From contig NZ_LIYH01000003.1 of assembly GCF_001905885.1 (NCBI RefSeq), positions 620,001-684,000 of the forward strand: a stretch of 64,000 nucleotides of DNA, written 5' to 3'. Below the pieces are notes generated by a model that made no database searches, had not been told where the DNA came from, and saw only the letters and a program-made list of their open reading frames with translations. Both the position numbers and the translations under genes were made by a program. Every line of letters begins with the position of its first letter. Positions within the stretch are counted from its first letter, which is position 1. Below are positions 8,741 through 16,683 of the stretch, piece after piece. The stretch is from Streptomyces sp. CB03234 (GTDB lineage: Bacteria > Actinomycetota > Actinomycetes > Streptomycetales > Streptomycetaceae).

Positions 8741-9763
8741 ATGAGCAAGACCGGTTTCGGCAAGTTGCGCGCGATCGAGATAGGGGTCACCTCTCGATGC
8801 AACTTCCGGTGTTCCTACTGTGGCGCCTATGACCTCCAGGAGCGCCGCATCCTGTCCCTCGACGAGGTGAAGCAGACGGTCGAGACGCTGCCCGACCTGG
8901 AACGGGTCAAGCTGTCCGGCGGCGAGGTCCTCCTCGAGTTCGACCTCTGCGAAAGCATCGTCGCCTACTGCACCGAAAAAGGCATCCACACCCAGATCAA
9001 CTCCAACGGAACGCTGCTGACGGACGAGAAGTTCGAGCGTCTGGAAGCGGCCGGCCTCGGGGTGCTGCACTTCTCCCTGAACCACACCGACGCCCAGAGC
9101 CACTCGGCGTTCTACAAGGTCACCGAGAAGATGTTCCCGAAGATCGTCAAGGCGATCAGCCGCTCGGTGGCGTCCCCCACGATCGACACGGTCGTCGAGA
9201 CGATCCTGTTCGACGAGACGCACACGCGCATGGCGGAGGTGCACCGGTTCGCCGCGGATCTCGGGGTGCGCAAGCACGAGGTCCAGATGGAGATCCCGGG
9301 CGTGCACCAGGGGTACGAGAACACCCTCTCGCCCGAGGTCATCTGTGACGCCATCTCGGACATGATCAGCGCCCGCGACCCGCGGACGTCGATCTTCTTC
9401 AGCTGCCTGTCCGCCTACTTCCGCCCCGGCACGGACTCCTGGAAGCGCCTCCAGCCGCTGCTGCGCGACCCGGGGGTCGTCTACGCCAGCTGCATCGAGG
9501 GCAAGGCGCAGCTCCACCTGCACTCCAACGGTGATGTGCTGATCTGTGAGCTCGGCGCGCCCGAGGTGATCGGCAACGTCTTCGACACCAACCTCCTGCG
9601 CATCTACGAGGAGAGCCCGAAGCTCCAGGAGTTCGTGCAGAGCAAGCACGAGGAAGAAACGTTCTCGTGCTTCCGTCACTTCGACACCCAGGGGCAGAAG
9701 CCGGCCAAGTCGTCGGTCACCATGCTCCCGATGCCCCAGCTGGCGACGCGTCCGCAGAGTTGA
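8741..9763 (+). CDS. Radical SAM protein with SPASM-like C-terminus
   Basis: 340 residues. The [4Fe-4S] motif CNFRCSYC (Cys 20, 24, 27) is the classic CX3CX2C, followed by LSGGE (SAM-binding GGE). The C-terminal third has spaced Cys residues (SCIEGK, LICELG, FSCFRH) and a GNVFD segment like a reduced SPASM/twitch domain. A TTG at 8720, just after GGGGGAG, is an alternative start. Two bases separate it from the glutamate mutase sigma gene, so it belongs to the same operon. It may act on an amino acid or carrier-bound substrate; it is not itself a B12 protein. The reaction is unknown. Confidence 0.85.
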   Translation: MSKTGFGKLRAIEIGVTSRCNFRCSYCGAYDLQERRILSLDEVKQTVETLPDLERVKLSGGEVLLEFDLCESIVAYCTEKGIHTQINSNGTLLTDEKFERLEAAGLGVLHFSLNHTDAQSHSAFYKVTEKMFPKIVKAISRSVASPTIDTVVETILFDETHTRMAEVHRFAADLGVRKHEVQMEIPGVHQGYENTLSPEVICDAISDMISARDPRTSIFFSCLSAYFRPGTDSWKRLQPLLRDPGVVYASCIEGKAQLHLHSNGDVLICELGAPEVIGNVFDTNLLRIYEESPKLQEFVQSKHEEETFSCFRHFDTQGQKPAKSSVTMLPMPQLATRPQS

Positions 9764-9764
9764 T

Positions 9765-10250
9765 GTGACCGACGGATCCTCCCCCGTGTCCGAGGGGCGG
9801 GCCGCACCAGGTGTCGTACTCGGTGTGATCGGCCACGACATCCACGTCGTGGCCAACCGCGTCCTGGCCCTCGGACTGGCGGAGAACGGCTTCCAGCCGT
9901 TCAACATCGGGACGAACACCGAGGTCGACGACTTCGTCGAGGCGGCCCTGGAGACCGGAAGCCGTGCCGTGCTGGTCTCCTCGATCAACGGCGAGGGCGA
10001 GACGTCGTGCGTGGACATCGGCCGGACCTTCGCCGAGCGCGGTCTGGCCGATGTCCTGCTGTACATCGGTGGCAACCTCGTCGTGGGTGACCGGCCGACA
10101 CGGGAAGTCCACCGGCTCTTCACCGGCTACGGCTTCCATCGGGTGTTCCACCGCCCGCCCGACTTCCACGAGGTCTTCCACGCACTCCGACAGGACTTGA
10201 ACCATGGCAACGCCCAGCAGGGACGCCCGCCTGGACGAGTTGGACAGTGA
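9765..10250 (+). CDS. glmS: Glutamate mutase sigma subunit, B12-binding
   Basis: 161 residues from the GTG at 9765. The fold and motifs match the small (S/sigma) subunit of adenosylcobalamin glutamate mutase: GVIGHDIHVVANRVL in place of the usual DxHxxG B12 motif (Asp and the cobalt-ligating His present, final Gly replaced by Ala), then LVSSINGEG, then LYIGGN. With the epsilon subunit it interconverts L-glutamate and (2S,3S)-3-methylaspartate. The frame runs 47 bp into the epsilon gene, giving a C-terminal tail of about 14 residues beyond the usual end. Most such pairs overlap little, so this is slightly odd. Confidence 0.88.
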   Translation: MTDGSSPVSEGRAAPGVVLGVIGHDIHVVANRVLALGLAENGFQPFNIGTNTEVDDFVEAALETGSRAVLVSSINGEGETSCVDIGRTFAERGLADVLLYIGGNLVVGDRPTREVHRLFTGYGFHRVFHRPPDFHEVFHALRQDLNHGNAQQGRPPGRVGQ

Positions 10251-11610
10251 GCGTTCCGCCCTGCTCGAACTCAGTGGTGAGATCCGGTTGGGCACCGGCA
10301 CCGCGCGCGACCACCTGGCCACCCTTCCCAGGAGCCGTTTCGCGTCACACGCCTACCGGACCCCTCACCACCGCCCCTACCTCCAGCCACGGGGCGGCTT
10401 CCCCACCACCGGCCGGCAGCGGGAGCTGACGCTGGCCTTCCACGAGGCCGGGGCCGACTTCATCCCGCTGACCGTCGACAGCCACACCCGGCACAACGAC
10501 TACGCGGCCGCCGCCCGCCACCTGAAGACCGGCGTCGCCGAGGGGCGCGACCTGCTGAACGGCTACCCGCTGATCGCGCACGGGCACCTGGCCACCCGCG
10601 AGCTGTACCAGGGCGTGGACCGGCCGGTCAGCCTCCGCCACGGCACGCCCGACGCCCGGTTGCTGGTCGAGACGGCACTGGCCGCGGGGATCACCGACAT
10701 CGAGGGCGGGGGGCTGTGCTACACCCTGCCGTACTCGCGGGACCATCCGCTGGACCAGGCGCTCATGCACTGGCAGTACGTCGACCGGCTGTGCGCCGTG
10801 AGCGGCCCTCCCGGCCTGCCCGTGCACCGGGAGTCCTTCGGTCCGCTGACGGCCACACTGGTACCGCCCGCCATCGTCGTCGCCGTACAGCTCTGCGAAC
10901 TGCTGCTCGCCGCGGAGCAGGGGGTGACCTCCTTCTCGGTCGGCTTCGGGCACACCGGCAGTCTGGAGCAGGACCTCGCCACGGCGCGTGTGCTGCGCGA
11001 CCGGGCGGGCGCGCTGCTGGCCCGGTTCGGTTTCGAGGACGTGCACGTCAGCCTGGTCTACCACCAGTGGATGGGCGCCTTCCCCGTGGAGGCCTCGCTG
11101 GCCTGGCAGTTGATCGCCGTGTGCGCCACCGCCGCCGCGCTGATGCGGGCCGACAAGGTGGTGGTGAAGACGCCCGAGGAGGCGCTCGGCATCCCCTCGG
11201 TGGAGGCCAACAGCGCGGCGGTACGCGCGGTGCGCTACGTCCTCGACATGTTCCCCGAGGGCGGCTCCCTCAGCGGGGAGACGGTGGACGAGGAGGCCGC
11301 GCTGATCGGCAGTGAGGTCGACCGGGTGCTGGAGCACGTCTTCGACGATCCGTCCCCGGCCTTCGCGCAGTCGGTGTTCCGTGCCGTACTGGCCGGAGTG
11401 ATCGACGTGCCGTTCGCTCCGCACGAGCAGAACGCGTCACGGCTGGTGACCGAGCGCGGCGCCGGCCGGCGGATCCGGATCCTGGACCCCGGATCGGTGC
11501 CCGTCTCGGCGGCCGACCTGCGCCGGGAACGGCAGCTCGCGGGCTCCGGCCGGCCACAGGAGGGACCGCTCTGGGAGCGCCTGCTCAACGATCTGCGCGT
11601 CCTGGCGTGA
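10204..11610 (+). CDS. glmE: Glutamate mutase epsilon (catalytic) subunit
   Basis: 468 residues from the ATG at 10204, which is preceded by AGGAC. Family hallmarks include RHGTPDARLL (an Arg that binds substrate carboxylate) and EGGGLCYTLPY, which matches the active-site Glu/Tyr segment EGGGxxYxxPY of the Clostridium enzyme, with a TIM-barrel-size protein around them. Together with the adjacent sigma subunit and a MutL-like protein it forms a complete mutase. In natural-product clusters (friulimicin, vicenistatin, nikkomycin) the enzyme supplies 3-methylaspartate, which is the natural inference here given the adenylase, ACP and PLP decarboxylase nearby. Confidence 0.9.
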   Translation: MATPSRDARLDELDSERSALLELSGEIRLGTGTARDHLATLPRSRFASHAYRTPHHRPYLQPRGGFPTTGRQRELTLAFHEAGADFIPLTVDSHTRHNDYAAAARHLKTGVAEGRDLLNGYPLIAHGHLATRELYQGVDRPVSLRHGTPDARLLVETALAAGITDIEGGGLCYTLPYSRDHPLDQALMHWQYVDRLCAVSGPPGLPVHRESFGPLTATLVPPAIVVAVQLCELLLAAEQGVTSFSVGFGHTGSLEQDLATARVLRDRAGALLARFGFEDVHVSLVYHQWMGAFPVEASLAWQLIAVCATAAALMRADKVVVKTPEEALGIPSVEANSAAVRAVRYVLDMFPEGGSLSGETVDEEAALIGSEVDRVLEHVFDDPSPAFAQSVFRAVLAGVIDVPFAPHEQNASRLVTERGAGRRIRILDPGSVPVSAADLRRERQLAGSGRPQEGPLWERLLNDLRVLA

Positions 11611-11627
11611 GAAAGGGCTCCCTGACG

Positions 11628-12842
11628 GTGACGGACTCCTCGGCAGCGCCCGTCTGGCTGCTGGACGTCGGCAGTACGGTGATCACGTTGTGCCGCGCCC
11701 GGCCGTCGGGGCCGGCGGACGCGGTGGTACGCGTCGCCCGGCAGCCCGGTACGGCACCGGGCGACCAGGCGGTGGAACTGCTGGCCCGGCACGGCTTCGA
11801 CCCGTCCACGGACCGGCTGAGGGCCTGCAGTTCGGCCAACGGCGGCCCCACGGTCGGGGTGGCGGGCATGACCGGCCGGTACAGCATCGCGGCCGCGGTC
11901 CGCGCCGCGGTGTTCGCCGGCGCCGACATCGCCTACACCCGCGCGCTGGACACACCGGTCGACGGCCCGCTGCCGCCGGTCGACGTCCTGGTGCTGGTCG
12001 GCGGGGTGGACGGTACGGACCACCGGCGCGTCGACGCCGCCGTACGCGCGGTACGCCTGGCGGAGCACCCTCACCGCGTCGCGGTGTGGGCCGGTGCGCG
12101 GGACGCGGCGGCCGTCACGGCGCTGCGGCCGCGCTACCGGGTGGACAACGTGCTCGACGTACACCTGCGTGCCCAGTGCGGCCCGCTGTCCGAAGCGCTG
12201 CGCCGGATCCACCTGGACGACCTCGTCGACCGCGCGGGACTTCGGGCGTTGGCCGAGCTCACCGAGGTACCGGTGCTGCCCACCCCCGAGGTGGTCGCCA
12301 CGGCGGCTCGCCGGCTGGCCGCCGAGGCGGACGCCGAGGGTGCTGGGCCGTTCGCCGTCCTCGACGTGGGCGGGACGACCACCGACGTCCACTACCGCGC
12401 CGCCGGCGGCGGGGACCAGGTGGAGAGCCATGTCTTCACCGGCCTCGGTGTCGGCGGGGCGCACCGCTCACTGCTCGCCCGGCTCGCGGACGCCCCGTAC
12501 CTCGGCGACTTCGTCCACGCGGTGTCCCCCACGGGCCACCGGGCGCGCTACCAGCGGCTCCGCGACGGTGACGCGACCGCGCTGCCCACCCGTGACGCCG
12601 TCCTGGGGTGCGTCTTCCTGGCCCTGCGTGACCTTCACGAGCGCCATGGCGTCGAGCTGGGACGGGCGGCCGCCCGCCTCGTCGTCACGGGGGGCGCCGT
12701 CGGTGGCCTCGAACCGGCCCTGCTGGGCAGGGTCGCCGAGGCCGCCTGCGGCCTCAGGTCGGCGTCCTCGGGATGTGCCGTGGACGAGGCGCCGCTCCTG
12801 TGGACGCGTGGACTGCTGGACCCGCGTCCGGTCGGGGCGTGA
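11628..12842 (+). CDS. glmL: MutL-like glutamate mutase partner
   Basis: About 404 residues from the GTG at 11628, which has GAAAGGG upstream. A GTG at 11607 overlapping the glmE stop is the alternative. Two ASKHA-type phosphate loops are visible: LLDVGSTVITL at the N-terminus and LDVGGTTTDVH near residue 250, with GLGVGG further on. This is the GlmL/MutL family that accompanies glutamate mutase and probably protects or reactivates the B12 enzyme using ATP. Having all three mutase genes in one run supports an active pathway. It ends before a bidirectional hairpin. Confidence 0.85.
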   Translation: MTDSSAAPVWLLDVGSTVITLCRARPSGPADAVVRVARQPGTAPGDQAVELLARHGFDPSTDRLRACSSANGGPTVGVAGMTGRYSIAAAVRAAVFAGADIAYTRALDTPVDGPLPPVDVLVLVGGVDGTDHRRVDAAVRAVRLAEHPHRVAVWAGARDAAAVTALRPRYRVDNVLDVHLRAQCGPLSEALRRIHLDDLVDRAGLRALAELTEVPVLPTPEVVATAARRLAAEADAEGAGPFAVLDVGGTTTDVHYRAAGGGDQVESHVFTGLGVGGAHRSLLARLADAPYLGDFVHAVSPTGHRARYQRLRDGDATALPTRDAVLGCVFLALRDLHERHGVELGRAAARLVVTGGAVGGLEPALLGRVAEAACGLRSASSGCAVDEAPLLWTRGLLDPRPVGA

Positions 12843-12894
12843 CGGTACCCGGCCGGGCCGGTGCGGGGTCCGGTGGTTGCCGGGGAAGGCAGAG

Positions 12895-12928
12895 GGCCGG
12901 TCCTGCCGCACGCGCGGCGGGACCGGCC
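12895..12928. terminator. Bidirectional stem-loop terminator
   Basis: GGCCGGTCCTGCCGC (12895-12909), a 4-nt loop, then GCGGCGGGACCGGCC (12914-12928): a 15-bp stem with one mismatch, followed by TT. It lies between the converging mutase operon and the adenylase gene. Confidence 0.7.
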
Positions 12929-13005
12929 TTCGTCGTAGCGGCCGGCGCGCGGGCACGGCAGCCCCGCGGCGCCCCAGGTGCGGGGCGTGCGCCCGCGCAC
13001 CCGTA

Positions 13006-14601
13006 TCAGCGGCTCTCGCCCGTCCCGGCGTCCACCAGAGCGGCGGCTTCGGTCGCGAGCGCCTGCCGGTCGATCTTGCCGTCGTTGCCGGTGGAGGGGA
13101 GGGTGTCGCGCTGCCACAGGTGCCGGGGCACCATGTGGGAGGGCAGGCTGTCCTTGAGGAAGCCGCGGAATTCCGTCTCGTCCACCGGCTCGGTGTCCGA
13201 GGAGGAGTAGAACAGCGCGATGTCCTCGCCGATCTCGATGTTGCGGACCCCGACGGCGGCGCATGCCCCGATGCCGGGATACCGGGCCGCGATCTCCTCG
13301 ACCTCCGTCGGGCTGACCCGGAAGCCGGACGTCTTGATCATGGCGTCGCGCCGCCCCACGAAGTAGAGGTAGCCCTCCTCGTCCTTCGTCACGATGTCCC
13401 CGCTGAAGACCACCCGCTCACCCGGGTACCGCGGCAGTGTGCGGAACCTCGCGGCCGTCTCCTCGGGCGCGTTCCAGTAGCCCTTGCTCACGCAGCCGCC
13501 GCGGTGCACCAGCTCGCCCCGCTCGCCGGGACCGACCTCGCGCAACTCCTCGTCGAGGACCAGGATCTCCACGTCCGGGATCGCCCTGCCGATCGAGTTC
13601 GGCCGCTTGGCGAGCTGCTCCGGATCCAGGTACGTCGAGCGGAACGCCTCCGTGAGCCCGTACATCAGGAAGACCCGGGCCGCCGGGAAGGTCTGCGCCA
13701 GGTCGTCGAGCATCCGCTGCGAGACCGCTCCGCCGGAGGTCGACACGTACCGCACCGAGGACAGGTCGTACGAGGGCCGCCGGCGCAGCAGCCGGGGGTC
13801 GAACAGCCGCGTGATGATCACCGGCATGACGGGCAGCACCGTGATCCGCCGCTCGTGCAGGAAGCGGAAGGCGTCGGCGGGGAAGACCAGTTCGTGCAGG
13901 CAGAGGCACGCGCCCGTGAGGAGGGCCTGCCACAGCTGGTTCAGCCCGTAGTCGAAGTTGAGCGACAGCAGGCTCCCGATCCGGTCGTCGGTACGGGTCC
14001 CCAGGTACGCGGCGGTGATCCGCGCGCCGTCCGTGATGTTGCGGTGGGTGACCATGATGCCCTTGGGGCGTCCGGTGGATCCCGACGAGTAGATGATCGC
14101 GGCCACGTCGGATCCGATCGACGCCCCGGCGGCGGCCGTCCCGCTCTCCCCGGCGCGCAGCCGCGGCAGGATCAGTGCCGGATCGACGTCGCCCTCCTGC
14201 CCGTACAGCAGGGGTACGCCGGGCACCGCGTCGGTGATCTCCCGGGCACGTACCTCGTCGGTGATCACCAGGCGCATCCCTGCGTCGCGGACGATGTGGG
14301 CGACACCCTCACGCTTCAGCTTCGGCAGGACGGGGACCACGATCGCGTCCGCGAGCAGGATGCCCAGGATGGCGATCGCCTGGTCGGCGCTCTTCGCCAT
14401 GCAGACGCCCACCCGGTCACCGCGTCGCACACCGGCCCGGCCGAGCGCGGCGGCGGTCGCGGCCGCCGCGTCGCGCAGTTCCCGGAAGGTGAGTGACTGG
14501 TCGGCGTCCTCCAGCGCGGGACGTGAACCGAACTCCTCGGCGGCGGAGTTGACGAGAGCTTCGACGGTCGTTATGCAAGGGGTCCTCATTTCGGCGATCA
14601 T
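13006..14601 (-). CDS. Stand-alone AMP-forming adenylase/acyl ligase (3-methylaspartate-activating candidate)
   Basis: 531 residues from the ATG at 14601 (GAGGG upstream). ANL-superfamily motifs are complete: IIYSSGSTGRPKG (P-loop, about residue 170), YGLTE, SGDIVTKDEEGYLYFVGR with the hinge Asp, and NDGKIDR with the catalytic Lys. An Asp sits in the A4 segment LNFDYGLNQLW, as in amino-acid adenylases, rather than the aromatic/His segment of fatty-acyl ligases. There is no fused carrier domain. Next to glutamate mutase this resembles VinN-type enzymes that load a beta-amino acid on a free ACP, but exosortase-associated ligases share the LNFDYG segment too. The specificity is therefore inference. 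Confidence 0.78.
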   Translation of the reverse strand: MIAEMRTPCITTVEALVNSAAEEFGSRPALEDADQSLTFRELRDAAAATAAALGRAGVRRGDRVGVCMAKSADQAIAILGILLADAIVVPVLPKLKREGVAHIVRDAGMRLVITDEVRAREITDAVPGVPLLYGQEGDVDPALILPRLRAGESGTAAAGASIGSDVAAIIYSSGSTGRPKGIMVTHRNITDGARITAAYLGTRTDDRIGSLLSLNFDYGLNQLWQALLTGACLCLHELVFPADAFRFLHERRITVLPVMPVIITRLFDPRLLRRRPSYDLSSVRYVSTSGGAVSQRMLDDLAQTFPAARVFLMYGLTEAFRSTYLDPEQLAKRPNSIGRAIPDVEILVLDEELREVGPGERGELVHRGGCVSKGYWNAPEETAARFRTLPRYPGERVVFSGDIVTKDEEGYLYFVGRRDAMIKTSGFRVSPTEVEEIAARYPGIGACAAVGVRNIEIGEDIALFYSSSDTEPVDETEFRGFLKDSLPSHMVPRHLWQRDTLPSTGNDGKIDRQALATEAAALVDAGTGESR

Positions 14602-14758
14602 AATCAGCCCTCATCCGGTCGTCGGCCGCTTCCCGGGAATCCTCCGCACCCGCCCTCCCGTACCCTGCGGGGCTTGCTCCCCCGTGGGCCGCCTGACACG
14701 ATGTTGGTTCTGCCGGACTGCGAAGTAACCGCACTCAACGGGCACTTGGGGGTATGGA
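14602..14758. promoter_or_regulatory. Divergent intergenic region, adenylase / SUMF1
   Basis: 157 bp between divergent starts, presumably carrying both promoters. I see no strong palindrome or repeat. Confidence 0.35.
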
Positions 14759-15592
14759 GTGCAGGGCGTCATACATCGGACCTTCACCATGGTGGACTTT
14801 CCCGGCCGCCGGTTCACGGTCGGGTCGCCGGACCCGGCCCACCACGCGGAGCCGATGCACGAGGTGGAGATCGCGTCCTTCCGCCTCGCCGACCGTTGTG
14901 TCAGCGCCGCCGACTTCCACGCGTTCCTGCGCGACGCGCCCCAGGACATCGACCACACACTGATCGACTGCATCGATCCGGCCTTCATCGTGAACCGGGC
15001 GGGCGCATTCGAGCTCCGCCCGGGCTGCGGCGACTTCCCCATGATCCAGATCAGTTACTGGGGCGCGGCGGCCTACTGCAACTGGCTGTCACGGCTGGAA
15101 GGGCTCCGGCCCGTGTACGACCTCGGGGCACGCACCGCCGACCTCGGACGTGACGGGTACCGCCTGCCCACCGAGGCCGAGTGGGAGGCCGCCTGCCGAG
15201 ACGGGCGGCCGGACGGGTCACCACCGGGGCCCGAGGAGTGCAACTCGGCCGACGCGGGCCCTTCGTGCCGGGCCCTGCGGGCGGGCGAGACGCAGGCCGG
15301 CAACTTCCTGCCGGGCGCGCCCGCCCCCGTGCCGGTGGCGAGCCTGGCGCCGGACGCCGCGGGCCTGCACCAGATGCTCGGCAATGTGCGCGAGTGGTGC
15401 CACGACCGCTTCGGCGGGTACGCCCCCGGATACCGGCGTCATCCCGTCGGAGCCTCCCGCGGTGCCTTCCGCGTGGTGCGCGGCGGGTCGTTCGCCGACC
15501 CGGCGGAGGCCATCGGGCCGGCGAGCCGCATGGCCGCCCATGAGGACACACGGTGCGAGGTCTACGGCTTCCGGGTGGTGTGCCAGGGATGA
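14759..15592 (+). CDS. SUMF1/formylglycine-generating-enzyme-fold protein A
   Basis: 277 residues from the GTG at 14759. The FGE-sulfatase fold is recognisable from the opening FPGRRFTVGSPD, RLPTEAEWEAAC near residue 135, LGNVREWCHDRF near residue 207, FRVVRGGSF and a final YGFRVV. The paired Cys that bind copper in true formylglycine-generating enzymes lie in the segment before the final GFR; here that stretch (GPASRMAAHEDTRCEVYGFR) lacks the pair. No sulfatase is encoded nearby, so formylglycine formation is unlikely. The stop overlaps the start of a second SUMF1 gene (ATGA). It may be a non-copper oxygenase or a binding protein of the pathway; the role is unknown. Confidence 0.8.
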   Translation: MQGVIHRTFTMVDFPGRRFTVGSPDPAHHAEPMHEVEIASFRLADRCVSAADFHAFLRDAPQDIDHTLIDCIDPAFIVNRAGAFELRPGCGDFPMIQISYWGAAAYCNWLSRLEGLRPVYDLGARTADLGRDGYRLPTEAEWEAACRDGRPDGSPPGPEECNSADAGPSCRALRAGETQAGNFLPGAPAPVPVASLAPDAAGLHQMLGNVREWCHDRFGGYAPGYRRHPVGASRGAFRVVRGGSFADPAEAIGPASRMAAHEDTRCEVYGFRVVCQG

Positions 15593-16326
15593 CGACGTAC
15601 GGCGAATCCCTCCTGGAAGGCGGCTCCGGACGGGCCGCGACGGACGGCGTGCCGGCCTTCGCCGAGGTCCCGGCGGGCGAACTGCCGGCCTCCGCCGGGG
15701 CTGCCGCGCGCACGCCCGGGTTCGGCCTCTCCGTGTTCCCGGTCACCGTCGGACAGTACTGGCGCTTCCTGCTCGACCAGGGCCGGTACGAGGCGTCCCT
15801 GCCGGAGCTGCACGCGTTCCCCGCGCGGTACGGCACCGGGCTGCGCACCGGCCCGGCCGGCGCCGTCGAGATCGACGAGGACCTCGGTGACCTGCCGGTG
15901 ACCGGTGTGACCTGGCGCGGGGCGGTCGCGTACTGCGAGTGGCTCGGAGCCCGGGTGGGAGGCCACTGCCGGCTGCCCTCGGCGGCGGAGTGGCAGTACG
16001 CGGCCGCCGGCCCGCGGCGGCTGCGCTGGTCCCTCGGCGACGTGTTCGACCGCGCGACGTACGCGCCCCAGGCGGACGGGCCGCGCCCGGTCGGGACCAC
16101 CGAGGCCAATGCCTTCGGCCTGCGGGACATGACCGGGAACGTCTTCGAGTGGTGCGCGGACGAGCTGACCGGCCCGTCCGGTGAGCGGCTCGGCTCGCGC
16201 GTCATCAAGGGCGGGGCGTACACCGTGCGCAATCCGGAGAGCTTCGAGAACGCGACGGTCTTCACCGCGGACGAGCTCAGCACCCTGCCGTACATCGGCT
16301 TCCGGGTGCTGCGCACCACCGGCTAG
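15589..16326 (+). CDS. SUMF1/formylglycine-generating-enzyme-fold protein B
   Basis: 245 residues beginning at the ATG at 15589, which overlaps the stop of protein A. Domain landmarks are FPVTVGQYWRFL, VTWRGAVAYCEWLG, CRLPSAAEWQYAA, LRDMTGNVFEWCAD, KGGAY and a terminal IGFRVL. As in protein A, no Cys pair precedes the final GFR, so copper-dependent formylglycine chemistry is not expected. The two proteins are diverged paralogues and their tight coupling suggests a heterodimer; that is inference. Immediately downstream is a 357-bp GC-rich repeat tract rather than another gene. Confidence 0.8.
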   Translation: MTTYGESLLEGGSGRAATDGVPAFAEVPAGELPASAGAAARTPGFGLSVFPVTVGQYWRFLLDQGRYEASLPELHAFPARYGTGLRTGPAGAVEIDEDLGDLPVTGVTWRGAVAYCEWLGARVGGHCRLPSAAEWQYAAAGPRRLRWSLGDVFDRATYAPQADGPRPVGTTEANAFGLRDMTGNVFEWCADELTGPSGERLGSRVIKGGAYTVRNPESFENATVFTADELSTLPYIGFRVLRTTG

Positions 16327-16683
16327 CGCGCGCCGGGGCCCCCGAAGGGGGCGCGGTGGTCCGGGCGGGCCCACGGTCGCCCGAGCCGGCCCGGAGCCGC
16401 CGAAGGGGGCCGGGGCGGCCCAAGGGGCCACGGTGGCCCAAGCCGGACCGGAACCGCCCGCGCGGGCCCGCGGTTGCCCGAAGGGGGCCCGGAGCCGCCC
16501 GAAGGGGCACGGGGCCACCGAAGGAACGCAGGGGCCACCCCAAAGCGGGCCTGGGCCGCCCGCGCGCGCCCACGGTGGCCCGAGCAGGCCCGGGGCCGTC
16601 CGAAGGGGCGCGGGGACGGCGAAGGGGACCCAGGGGCTGCCCAAAGCGGGTTGGGGTGGCCCGGAGGGGGCGGGCGGGCGTCC
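16327..16683. repeat. Degenerate GC-rich, T-poor repeat tract
   Basis: 357 bp with no gene. The + strand is almost free of T and repeats a loose unit of about 30 bp around GCCGCCCGAAGGGGC (for example near 16395, 16475, 16495, 16595). Six frames are open only because of the skewed composition. It separates converging genes (SUMF1-B and the TPR gene) and may form many GC hairpins. Confidence 0.7.

Noticed and set aside
9765..12842. Nikkomycin-type nucleoside cluster
   Set aside because: Glutamate mutase and an ATP-grasp ligase occur there too, but the other nikkomycin enzymes are not seen here.
14759..16326. Active formylglycine-generating enzymes
   Set aside because: The Cys pair for copper is missing in both proteins and no sulfatase is encoded nearby.
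16327..16683. CRISPR or ordered repeat array
   Set aside because: Units are degenerate, not separated by unique spacers, and there are no cas genes.
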